This document shows, piece after piece, positions 6,308-13,074 of a DNA stretch of 22,950 nt. Every line of letters starts with the position of its first letter. Positions within the stretch are counted from its first letter, which is position 1. The notes beneath the pieces were generated by a model. It made no database searches and was not told the origin of the DNA. It worked only from the letters and a program-made list of their open reading frames with translations. The DNA is taken from the NCBI GenBank assembly GCA_910579645.1, contig CAJTVK010000072.1, positions 1 through 22,950 on the forward strand, read 5' to 3'. Position numbers and translations under genes: made by a program. The DNA comes from an uncultured Lachnospiraceae bacterium. GTDB lineage: Bacteria > Bacillota > Clostridia > Lachnospirales > Lachnospiraceae.

Positions 6308-7657
6308 TCAACATAACTTCAAAACATGACGTTCCAAATAATAATCATAACAACTGACAAGTCCTGCCTGCGACAGTTTTTCTTTTGAGATTGCTCTGAC
6401 TACACATGTTTTCGTCACTACCCATTGATAGTGGTCTCCCATATAGGATGTCTGCCTCGCAAGGTCTTTTCCTATTCCCAGTTTCTGCAATCCCCATTGC
6501 CGCTTTTTCGGCACTTTCCATTGTTTCCAGATTATTACCCGCAGCCTTGTTCGCAAATGTGCGTCCACGTCGTTCATTACTGTTTTCATGGAGCCTAACG
6601 CAAAGTAGTTTATCCATCCTCTGATTGCCCAGTTTAGCCTCTGCACCCTTACCGCAAATGTCATGGACTGGCTCCGGTTTGTTAGCTTCTTTAGTGTCCG
6701 TTTGAACTTCTCCACCGAATCCTTGTGCGGCCTGCATTTCCATTCCTTCGCTTTGGAGTCCTTATAGAACCCAAATCCCAGATATTTAAGCCTGCCCGGC
6801 CTTGTGATTCTCGTCTTTTCAGCGTTCACTTTCAGTCCATGCTTTCTCTGTATCCAGTCTGTTATCGAATACATGACACGTTTGGCACTTGCTTCGCTTC
6901 TGACTGCTATCACGCAGTCGTCCGCATACCTCACGAACCGCAGGCCCCGTTTCTCCAACTCTTTATCCAGTTCATTCAGCATGATATTTGACAAAAGCGG
7001 CGACAGGTTCCCGCCCTGCGGTGTTCCCCTGTCCGTCTTTTCATATCTGCCCTGTACCATTACCCCTGCTTTCAGATATTTCCGTATCAGCGATTCCGTA
7101 TCCCCATCATTTATGATGCTGTGTACAAGGCTCATCAGTTTGTCCTGCGGTACGTTGTCGAAGAATTTCTCCAAATCAATATCCACAATCCACTCATATC
7201 CCTCGTTCAGGAATATAAGCATTTCCCTGACTGCCATTTCACAGCTTCGGTTAGGACGGAACCCGTAACTGTTCTCCGAAAACAACGGCTCGCACATTGG
7301 GCTGATTACCTGTGCTATCCCCTGCTGGATTACCCTGTCCATGACGGTCGGTATCCCGAGTTTTCTTTTGCTCCCGTTTGGTTTGGGTATTTCTACCCGC
7401 CTCACTGGCTGGGGTTTGTAACTCCTGTTTCTGATCTGCTCCCTGATACCGTTCCAGTTCTCACGGATATATCCGTCGAGTTCCTCCAGTCCCATGCCGT
7501 CCACGCCGCCTGCCCCTTTGTTGGCGCAGACTTTCTTGTACGCTTCGTTCATGTTTCTGTTATCCAGTATCTTTTCCAGTAATTCCGACATGCTTTGTGT
7601 GCTTCGCTCCTTTCCGCTCCCTGTGGTAAGTCCTATGTTTTCGCGTTTACGGCTCAT
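6308..7657 (-). CDS. ltrA: Group II intron reverse transcriptase/maturase (class C, MarathonRT-like)
   Basis: This is the intron-encoded protein that helps splicing and copies the intron into new sites by reverse transcription. It has about 449 residues from the ATG at 7657. Motifs run in order: RRVEIPKPNG, GFRPNRSC, VDIDLEKFFD (first catalytic Asp about residue 159), TPQGGNLSPLLSNIMLNELD, and the active-site RYADD (Asp246 and Asp247). The maturase/thumb region follows with LKYLGFGFY and RGWINYF. There is no C-terminal endonuclease domain, as expected for class C. Many stretches match what I recall of the Eubacterium rectale maturase known as MarathonRT. The open frame reaches GTG at 7714 without a ribosome site. 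The ATG at 7591 matches the MarathonRT start and is an alternative. All catalytic residues are present. Confidence 0.92.
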   Translation of the reverse strand: MSRKRENIGLTTGSGKERSTQSMSELLEKILDNRNMNEAYKKVCANKGAGGVDGMGLEELDGYIRENWNGIREQIRNRSYKPQPVRRVEIPKPNGSKRKLGIPTVMDRVIQQGIAQVISPMCEPLFSENSYGFRPNRSCEMAVREMLIFLNEGYEWIVDIDLEKFFDNVPQDKLMSLVHSIINDGDTESLIRKYLKAGVMVQGRYEKTDRGTPQGGNLSPLLSNIMLNELDKELEKRGLRFVRYADDCVIAVRSEASAKRVMYSITDWIQRKHGLKVNAEKTRITRPGRLKYLGFGFYKDSKAKEWKCRPHKDSVEKFKRTLKKLTNRSQSMTFAVRVQRLNWAIRGWINYFALGSMKTVMNDVDAHLRTRLRVIIWKQWKVPKKRQWGLQKLGIGKDLARQTSYMGDHYQWVVTKTCVVRAISKEKLSQAGLVSCYDYYLERHVLKLC

Positions 7658-8114
7658 ATACGTTTCGCCTACATCCGCTGTCAGATATCCACAGGTACAT
7701 ACATTCGTCCGCACGGTTACATTGTTCAGCCCTTTGGCAATTTTTTTTTTTTATTAAGATTGCCTACTATGGCTTCTGCTGACTTCTCACGGTAAATCGT
7801 TTTCAACCACAAACGGGATACTTCAACCAATACTTGCGTCCGTGAGACCTCACGGGATAAGTCCGTGTTCTTTCCTCGTCTACCCTCCTGATCTACGCAC
7901 ATGGGTTACGGCTACCTTTAGGGCTTCGTTGCATTTTGCCAACTTACCCGCCATGTACGCCTTATTATCAAGTTTCTGTCCGTAGGGCTACGATTTCACT
8001 ATCCCTTCCTCTCGCCTGTACCTCGCGGTACAAACCTTGGGAGTCGCTATAAAGTTCGTCGGTCGCTACGCCTAAGTGGACTTTCACCACAGAACACGGG
8101 CATGCCCGTCATAC

Positions 8115-8155
8115 AAAAAAACGGCTGCCGCATGAATTCATGCAGCAGCCGTTTT
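8115..8155 (-). terminator. Rho-independent terminator of hpf
   Basis: On the minus strand AAAACGGCTGC and GCAGCCGTTTT form a long GC-rich stem around the palindrome CATGAATTCATG, followed by seven T. It starts 7 bp after the hpf stop codon. The intron begins at the next base after the T tract. Confidence 0.95.
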
Positions 8156-8161
8156 CCCTGC

Positions 8162-8689
8162 TTATACTTCCGGCTCAATCAGCCCGTAAGTGTTACCTTT
8201 TCTCTTATAGACTACATTTACCTGATCGGTTTCCGCATTGCAGAATACAAAGAAATTATGCCCCAGCAGTTCCATCTGGATGCACGCGTCTTCCGGATAC
8301 ATAGGCTTGATGTCGAACTTCTTGGAGCGGATAATCTTAATTTCCTCTTCATCCATATAGTCCTTATCAATAAATTCCTGCCTGAAGCAGCCAGCCGACT
8401 GATGCTGGTCTATCAGCTTATTCTTATACTTCTTAAGCTGCCTTTCAATAATCTCTTCCACTAAGTCGATAGAAACATACATATCGTTGCTGACCTGTTC
8501 CGAACGAATGATACTCCCCTTCACCGGTATTGTCACTTCTATCTTCTGCCTCTCTTTTTCCACACTAAGCGTCACATGTACTTCGGTGTCCGGATTAAAA
8601 TATTTTTCCAGTTTCCCTATCTTATCCTCAACCGCTGTCTTCAGCCCCTGTGTGACATCAATATTTTTGCCTACAATAACAAATTTCAT
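8162..8689 (-). CDS. hpf: Ribosome hibernation-promoting factor, long form
   Basis: This 175-residue protein has the two-domain layout of long HPF. An N-terminal S30AE domain (about 1-95, MKFVIVGKNIDVTQGLK start) binds the decoding region of the 30S subunit. A C-terminal dimerisation domain (about 118-175, RSKKFDIKPMYPEDACIQME) pairs two ribosomes into an inactive 100S particle in slow growth. The middle is a charged linker. Among three close in-frame ATGs, the one at 8689 has AAGGG at 9 bp and the family N-terminus. The ATG at 8698 abuts the ribosome site and is unlikely. The gene has its own promoter and a strong terminator, so it is a single-gene unit. Confidence 0.95.
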   Translation of the reverse strand: MKFVIVGKNIDVTQGLKTAVEDKIGKLEKYFNPDTEVHVTLSVEKERQKIEVTIPVKGSIIRSEQVSNDMYVSIDLVEEIIERQLKKYKNKLIDQHQSAGCFRQEFIDKDYMDEEEIKIIRSKKFDIKPMYPEDACIQMELLGHNFFVFCNAETDQVNVVYKRKGNTYGLIEPEV

Positions 8690-8724
8690 ATCACTCATCC
8701 CTTCCGTTGGATTATTGTACAAGC

Positions 8725-8754
8725 ATTATACCATAAATTTACTGGATTGTGCAA
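8725..8754 (-). promoter_or_regulatory. hpf promoter
   Basis: The minus strand shows TTGCAC (8749-8754), an 18-bp spacer and TATAAT (8725-8730). This gives a short leader of about 30 nt before the hpf start. Confidence 0.7.
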
Positions 8755-8895
8755 CAATTTACGAAATTTGTTTTCTTCATGCCATTTCCTGTCTGATTGT
8801 CCTCTGCCCTATTTACAATGACTATTTTGCACAAAACACATGTTCTCAAATCAGCAATATTATTCTTTCCGTCTCCCTAATTAATTGGGGGATAA

Positions 8896-8957
8896 TGTGG
8901 ATAAATCCGTGCATAAATGTAAAATCCTATATTCCAAGCAATCTTATATGTGGATAA
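8896..8957. promoter_or_regulatory. Pair of perfect DnaA boxes
   Basis: TGTGGATAA, the complement of the consensus DnaA box TTATCCACA, occurs at 8896-8904 and again at 8949-8957. Both are in the same orientation with 53 bp between starts. The surroundings are AT-rich and gene-free. Neither dnaA nor dnaN is nearby, so this is more likely a DnaA-responsive or titration site than the origin. Confidence 0.5.
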
Positions 8958-8984
8958 CCCCGTTTTATTTTTTCAATATTTTCC

Positions 8985-9200
8985 TTTGGGAAACCGTTCT
9001 TTGTATATTTTTCACAAATACCTAAGAATGGAGCATAGTCATTTATATTTTATATCAAAAACTTCCTGAAAACATATCTTAAAAATAGTTTTCCGGGATG
9101 CCATTTCCATATGTGATATTTTCCGTCTTAGGGATTTCCCCGTTCCGCACTATTGCCACGTTAAAATCTCCAGCCGAAGCACCACAGCGCCGTCGCAGCA
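8985..9200 (-). ncRNA. Candidate structured RNA upstream of hpf (possible raiA motif)
   Basis: This stretch has no open frame worth calling. Read on the minus strand it contains GC-rich islands in AT-rich DNA: GGCAATAGTGCGGAACGGGG at about 9142-9161, a GGG-AAAT-CCC hairpin, and a GAAAAC/GTTTTC hairpin. CCTAAGA (about 9130) and TCTTAGG (about 9023) could pair at long range. A conserved non-coding RNA called the raiA motif is known upstream of hpf (raiA) genes in Clostridia. The location fits, but I cannot confirm the family from memory of its consensus. The ends are guesses and no promoter was identified for it. Confidence 0.4.
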
Positions 9201-9204
9201 TATG

Positions 9205-9265
9205 AAAAGAGAAGGAAACCAACGGATATCCGAAACAATATCCCGCTGATTTCCTTCTCTCTTTT
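9205..9265 (-). terminator. Terminator of the NlpC/P60 gene, probably bidirectional
   Basis: AAAAGAGAAGGAAA at 9205-9218 pairs with TTTCCTTCTCTCTTTT at 9250-9265. Inner stems such as GGATATCCG extend the hairpin. The minus-strand copy ends in TTTT, 33 bp after the hydrolase stop codon. Confidence 0.8.
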
Positions 9266-9297
9266 ATTTCATTTCCGCACTTATTCGCCGTTACATT

Positions 9298-10677
9298 TTA
9301 GAAAATCCTTCTTACCGAAAGCGGTGTCCTATATGTGGCACTGGATACGATAATGCCCGTTTTTGATGTAGAGGCATGCACAATCTGGCCGTTGCCGATA
9401 TATAATGCCACATGGCCGGAATAACATACCAAGTCGCCGGGCTGCGCATTTTCCAGACCGTTAACCGCTGCGCCAACGCTTCTGTCCGCTGCCGATGAAT
9501 GAGGCAGGCTGACACCGAAATTCTTGTATACACTCATGACAAATCCTGAACAGTCCGCACCGTTGGTAAGGCTCGTTCCACCGTATACATACGGATTTCC
9601 CACAAACTGCAGCGCATAATCCGCAACTGCACGCCCCATCTCACTGCCGCCGCCGGACGCATACATAACCTGATTGGAACTGCTCTTGGAAGAAGAGGAA
9701 CGCTCTGCCGCTTTTCTTGCCGCCGCCTGTGCTGCCTTTCTTTCCGCTTCCTCTTTTGCCAAACGGGCTTCCTCCTCTGCCTTGGATTCCGCCTGGACAA
9801 ACTCCGTAGTAAGGGAAACATAATCGGTAGACACATAGCCGTCACCTTCTTCTATGTTTACTTTTACCCAATCACCCAAATCCTCTGTCACAATCAGCTG
9901 GTCCTCAATCGGCACCCAGCCGATTACGCTTTTATCCAAGCCCGGCTCCTGCCGTACTTTCAGCGTGGTCGTTGTCACCGTAGCAATCCGGGTTCCCACT
10001 GACTTAGCCAATTCCACTGCACTTTCCCCGGTGACGCAGTACTCACCTTTTACATATCCGGTAACGGAACCGGATTTAATTTCATACCAGCCATCCACTT
10101 CCGAGATGAAAGTCCCTACTGATTTATCATACAGCTTACCGATAATCTCGCCCTCTTCGCTCGGTATGCTTCTGACATTCACATAATCATTCACTTTGGC
10201 AATGACAAGGCTCTTAAAACCTTCCTCTTCGTCCTTCCTGTCCAGCTTCTTTTGGACATCCCTCAGGATTTTCTCGTCCAGCAAAGAGATATCGACTTCA
10301 TTCGTCTCTTCAATCACAAGGTCTTCTTTTGTCTCCTCCAAGGTCTGAGGTTCCGCCTGAGAAGCCTCCTCCGTCCCCATATTATTCATTACTTCATTCA
10401 GCACACCCGCTGCCGTATTATTGGGTACGCTTCCGTCCTGACCGGTTCCCTGGTCTGTGCCGGCACCGGCTGACGGTACGGAACCGGTTTTCTCTGTGTC
10501 CGACTCGTCCTGAATATTTTTCAGGGATGTTCCGTTGGATGCCAAAGTGTAATCCACTCCGGCTGACGGCAAAACCGATGCTACATTTGTTGCCGCCTTT
10601 GCACTTATGTCAATACTTGAAAATGTAAGAACTGCCGTTACCGCACACATTACAACTTTCACGTTCTTTTGTCTCAT
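9298..10677 (-). CDS. Secreted SH3b-NlpC/P60 cell-wall endopeptidase
   Basis: This 459-residue exported protein is predicted to cut the stem peptides of peptidoglycan. A signal peptide covers residues 1-29 (cleavage near AKA-AT), then comes a low-complexity linker. Two bacterial SH3 domains follow at about 157-217 and 227-290 (DYVNVRSIPSEEGEIIGKL and LKVRQEPGLDKSVIGWV), then an Ala/Glu/Lys coiled coil (293-325) and a Ser-rich hinge. The C-terminal NlpC/P60 domain has catalytic Cys376 in GADCSGFV, His422 in SGHVALYIG and His434 in IVHAS, all intact. The start has GGAGG 8 bp upstream. Its promoter carries a WalR-like box. The domain order resembles the CwlS/LytE-type and D,L-endopeptidase enzymes of Firmicutes, with SH3b in place of LysM. 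Confidence 0.93.
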   Translation of the reverse strand: MRQKNVKVVMCAVTAVLTFSSIDISAKAATNVASVLPSAGVDYTLASNGTSLKNIQDESDTEKTGSVPSAGAGTDQGTGQDGSVPNNTAAGVLNEVMNNMGTEEASQAEPQTLEETKEDLVIEETNEVDISLLDEKILRDVQKKLDRKDEEEGFKSLVIAKVNDYVNVRSIPSEEGEIIGKLYDKSVGTFISEVDGWYEIKSGSVTGYVKGEYCVTGESAVELAKSVGTRIATVTTTTLKVRQEPGLDKSVIGWVPIEDQLIVTEDLGDWVKVNIEEGDGYVSTDYVSLTTEFVQAESKAEEEARLAKEEAERKAAQAAARKAAERSSSSKSSSNQVMYASGGGSEMGRAVADYALQFVGNPYVYGGTSLTNGADCSGFVMSVYKNFGVSLPHSSAADRSVGAAVNGLENAQPGDLVCYSGHVALYIGNGQIVHASTSKTGIIVSSATYRTPLSVRRIF

Positions 10678-10718
10678 AGGATGTGCCTCCGCAAATTGTT
10701 ACTGTTTATGTTAAATTT

Positions 10719-10735
10719 GTTACAATTTTGTTACA
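10719..10735 (-). promoter_or_regulatory. WalR (YycF)-type box
   Basis: The minus strand reads TGTAAC-AAAAT-TGTAAC, a full match to the known WalR consensus TGTWAH-N5-TGTWAH. A further half-site AGTAAC lies at 10698-10703. The box sits just downstream of the predicted transcription start (about 10738), a position more usual for repression by WalR. WalRK controls wall hydrolases in Firmicutes, which fits the gene. Confidence 0.55.
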
Positions 10736-10745
10736 TCTGTTAATT

Positions 10746-10774
10746 AATATAACACCGAATAAAACATTTGTCAA
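10746..10774 (-). promoter_or_regulatory. Promoter of the NlpC/P60 gene
   Basis: On the minus strand a consensus TTGACA (10769-10774) is followed, after exactly 17 bp, by TATATT (10746-10751). This is one of the strongest sigma-A-type promoters in the window. Confidence 0.8.
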
Positions 10775-10804
10775 CCGGTGGATTTATTTACCACGAAAAT
10801 CAAA

Positions 10805-10920
10805 GTAACCGTTCAGCCTGCGGCTTCCCTGTTACGGAATCATTCCATCCCAAGTCACCCGCGGCGAGGGGCACATTCCCTCTTGGCTAAATATACACAT
10901 TCGCATGGGCTGAACCAATA
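10805..10920. mobile_element. Second, inverted copy of the MITE-like element
   Basis: The reverse complement of this stretch follows the element at 4854-4995 closely over about 100 bp. Shared runs include GATTCCGTAACAGGGAAGCC and CAGGCTGAAC. It keeps the end GTAACCGTTCAGCC (10805-10818) and an inner GGGCTGAACC near 10909. It lacks about 25 bp next to the other end, and its outer tip is degenerate, with no clear target duplication. It lies between trxB and the hydrolase promoter and makes up most of that gene-free gap. Confidence 0.7.
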
Positions 10921-10985
10921 TCATTAAGTTAAGCCGCAGCCCGCTTCCGGAATGATGTTTTTTCCCATTCAAAATCATAACAAAT

Positions 10986-11912
10986 TCATAACAAATAATT
11001 TTGTATGCCGGCTATGGCATTGGCTCCGTCTGCAACTGCGGTAATGACCTGACGGAGATTTTTTTTGCGGATATCCCCTGCCGCATAAATTCCGGGTACA
11101 GTCGTGGCACAGTCTTCCCCGGCAATCAGATACCCATTGCCGTCACATTCTGCAATCCCCTGAAAGACTTCCGAATTAGGGCGGATTCCTACGGCAATAA
11201 AAACACCGTCCACTGCCAGGCTGCTTTTTTCCCCGGATACCACATTCCGTATCTCCATGCCTGTCACATGGCCTTCCCCTTGAATGGCTTCCGCCACCGT
11301 ATTCCATAAAATCTCGATATTAGGCAGTTCTTTTACCTTATCCTGCAATATTTTCGCGGCACGCAGTTCGTCTCTGCGGTGCACCAAATATACTTTTTTA
11401 CAGATTCTTGCCAGAAAGACGGCATCCTCCGCCGCCACGTCACCGCCTCCCACTACCGCAGCAACACGGTTCTTAAAGAAAGCACCGTCACATGTGGCGC
11501 AATAGGAGACTCCCATCCCTGCCAATTCTTCCTCGCCAGGAATCCCTAACTTTGCATATGACGCCCCTGTCGCTATAAGCAACGTCTTTGTCGGAAAATC
11601 ACCTTTGTCAGTTTTGACAACATGTCCTTTTTCTCCGGACTCGGACAGTTCCGTATCCGTTTCCACCCCTGCAACTTCCGCCTCCATAAACTCTGCGCCC
11701 ATCTTATCGGCATGCTCCCTGAACTTCATGCCCAAATCAAACCCGTTAATCCCCGGCAGCCCCAAATAATTATCCACTTCATAAGTATTCAATACCTGTC
11801 CGCCGCTCATAGGATTTTTTTCCAACACCAAAACCTTCAGTCCTGCTCTTTTTGCGTAAACCGCCGCCGAAAGCCCTGCCGGGCCGGAACCAATTATGAT
11901 TAAATCGTACAT
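10986..11912 (-). CDS. trxB: Thioredoxin reductase
   Basis: This 308-residue flavoprotein reduces thioredoxin with NADPH. The FAD-binding GSGPAG is at residues 8-13 and the redox pair is CATC (Cys138, Cys141). The NADPH-binding VGGGDVAAEDA follows, and the C-terminal FAD motif YAAGDIR is present. Length and motif order are standard for bacterial low-molecular-weight TrxB. The ATG at 11912 has an AGG 8 bp upstream and begins the FAD domain at once; the 14-codon upstream extension is rejected. No thioredoxin gene is adjacent in the window, so it appears to be transcribed alone. Confidence 0.95.
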   Translation of the reverse strand: MYDLIIIGSGPAGLSAAVYAKRAGLKVLVLEKNPMSGGQVLNTYEVDNYLGLPGINGFDLGMKFREHADKMGAEFMEAEVAGVETDTELSESGEKGHVVKTDKGDFPTKTLLIATGASYAKLGIPGEEELAGMGVSYCATCDGAFFKNRVAAVVGGGDVAAEDAVFLARICKKVYLVHRRDELRAAKILQDKVKELPNIEILWNTVAEAIQGEGHVTGMEIRNVVSGEKSSLAVDGVFIAVGIRPNSEVFQGIAECDGNGYLIAGEDCATTVPGIYAAGDIRKKNLRQVITAVADGANAIAGIQNYLL

Positions 11913-11997
11913 ATACAAATCCTTTTCCTTCCTATTATAATATATAATTTGCAATACATAATTTATAGTTCATCATTTATCATTCAATCCGCCCCCA

Positions 11998-12079
11998 CAT
12001 TGCTGCCGCTTAGCTTTCCGCCACCCATGTCCATTCCGTGTTCCCACTTCCTGTCATTACTGTCACTTAGCTTTCTGTC
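11998..12079. repeat. Direct repeat of 25 bp in the trxB leader region
   Basis: Bases 11998-12022 and 12055-12079 match at 20 of 25 positions with a period of 57 bp. The shared core is CTTAGCTTTC. All five differences are transitions. Further ctgtcatt words occur nearby at 12051, 12075 and 12127. A 62-codon open frame here shows only repeat-like composition, and I do not call it a gene. Confidence 0.5.
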
Positions 12080-12186
12080 ATTAATCCGTCGTCTCCAACG
12101 CCACTGTCTATATCGTCCGCCAACACTGTCATTCTCCGTATGCAAAATTTCTGTGCGGATTTTCGGCACCAATTTTCAAAGCTGTT

Positions 12187-12906
12187 TTAATACCATCCCC
12201 CGTCAATAGTAATAATCTGGCCGGTCATATACTCCGGCGCATTAATGACCTGCAGCACCAATTCCGCCACTTCCTCCGGCCGGCCGAACCGGTCTGCGGG
12301 TATTTCCTCCTGAAGAGCCTGTCTTTCTTCCTTATTAAAGCATTTGTTCATCTCTGTGTCGATGACTCCGCAGGCCACGGCATTCACGCTGATATGGCTT
12401 GGTGCAAGTTCTTTCGCCAATGCTTTTGTAAAACCGTTCACTCCCGCCTTTGATGCGGAATAGGCCACCTCCATGGAAGCCCCCACATTACCCCATACGG
12501 AAGAAATATTCACAATCCGGCCGGACTGCCGTGCCAGCATCAGCGGCACGGCCAACCGGCAGGCATAAAACAAACTGTTCAGATTAGTATCCATAACTCT
12601 CTGCCATTGCTCCGGCTCCATCTGGGACAACAGACCGATATAGGAAATCCCTGCATTATTGACCAATACGTCCAATTGCCCTATCCCTTCAAACAGCCGG
12701 CAGACGGACTGATAATCACCCATGTCACAAATAACGGGCCCGCATTCCACGCCATAAGCTTCCTGCAGCCATTCCTGCACGCGGAAAAGTTCCTGCCCGG
12801 AGTTCCTGCAAGTCAGCCACAGATTGTACCCGGCCTCTGCCAGTTTCTGTGCAACCGCCCGCCCAATCCCTCTGGAAGCCCCGGTAACCAATGCTGTTTT
12901 TCCCAT
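12187..12906 (-). CDS. ymfI: Short-chain reductase, probably EF-P 5-aminopentanone reductase
   Basis: This 239-residue SDR enzyme has the NAD(P)-binding TGASRGIG at residues 8-15, NNAG at 83-86 and the active-site Ser136, Tyr149 and Lys153. General similarity is to FabG, the 3-oxoacyl-ACP reductase. The stretch SSVWGNVGASMEVAYSASK and the following KALAKELAPS match what I recall of Bacillus YmfI, which reduces the aminopentanone group on elongation factor P. I therefore favour that role over fatty acid synthesis; no fab genes are near. The ATG at 12906 has GAGGG close upstream. The frame is open for another 56 codons, but that part is palindromic repeat DNA. The gene follows metF after a 168-bp repeat-filled gap. 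Confidence 0.7.
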   Translation of the reverse strand: MGKTALVTGASRGIGRAVAQKLAEAGYNLWLTCRNSGQELFRVQEWLQEAYGVECGPVICDMGDYQSVCRLFEGIGQLDVLVNNAGISYIGLLSQMEPEQWQRVMDTNLNSLFYACRLAVPLMLARQSGRIVNISSVWGNVGASMEVAYSASKAGVNGFTKALAKELAPSHISVNAVACGVIDTEMNKCFNKEERQALQEEIPADRFGRPEEVAELVLQVINAPEYMTGQIITIDGGWY

Positions 12907-13056
12907 ATTTCCCTCTTTTCTTCCGCCGCTCTGCGGATTCACCTTCCGTCGGCCCGATGTGTTCGCGGCTCGTTGCCGGCGGAAATCAATGCGCCATGCC
13001 GCGGCATGCACCCTTCCTTCAGCCGCAGACACCCTACAGACTGAAAATTTATCCTC
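12907..13056. repeat. Palindrome-rich dispersed repeat between metF and the SDR gene
   Basis: The gap contains the perfect palindrome CATGCCGCGGCATG (about 12995-13008). TTCCGCC and GGCGGAA arms (about 12921 and 12978) enclose further short stems. Its far end (13037-13055) is identical to bases 12-30 of the window. Together this looks like a repetitive extragenic palindromic element of about 140 bp. It happens to keep an open frame into the SDR gene. Confidence 0.5.
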
Positions 13057-13074
13057 CGTAAAGCCTGAAACCAA

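Larger units (their letters stand above)
6244..8114 (-). mobile_element. Group IIC intron, apparently complete
   Basis: The element runs on the minus strand from GTATGACGGG (8114 downward) to CCTACTCGAT (ending at 6244), about 1871 nt. The start fits a variant of the GUGYG intron consensus. The 3' end has a canonical domain V and a domain VI hairpin (GGGGGAATT-type stem at 6251-6271). About 450 nt of structured RNA precede an intact reverse transcriptase gene in domain IV. The insertion point is directly after the T tract of the hpf terminator, which is the preferred target of class C introns. The boundary bases are inferred and could be off by a few nucleotides. An A12 run (minus strand, about 7741-7752) lies in the 5' part within a GGCAA...TTGCC loop. 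Confidence 0.85.

Noticed and set aside
8755..9200. Chromosomal replication origin
   Set aside because: Only two DnaA boxes are seen, and there is no dnaA, dnaN, rpmH or other origin neighbour.
10678..10985. c-di-AMP (ydaO) riboswitch, common before wall-hydrolase genes
   Set aside because: The promoter lies only about 60 bp from the start codon, leaving no room for it. The rest of the gap is the MITE-like copy.
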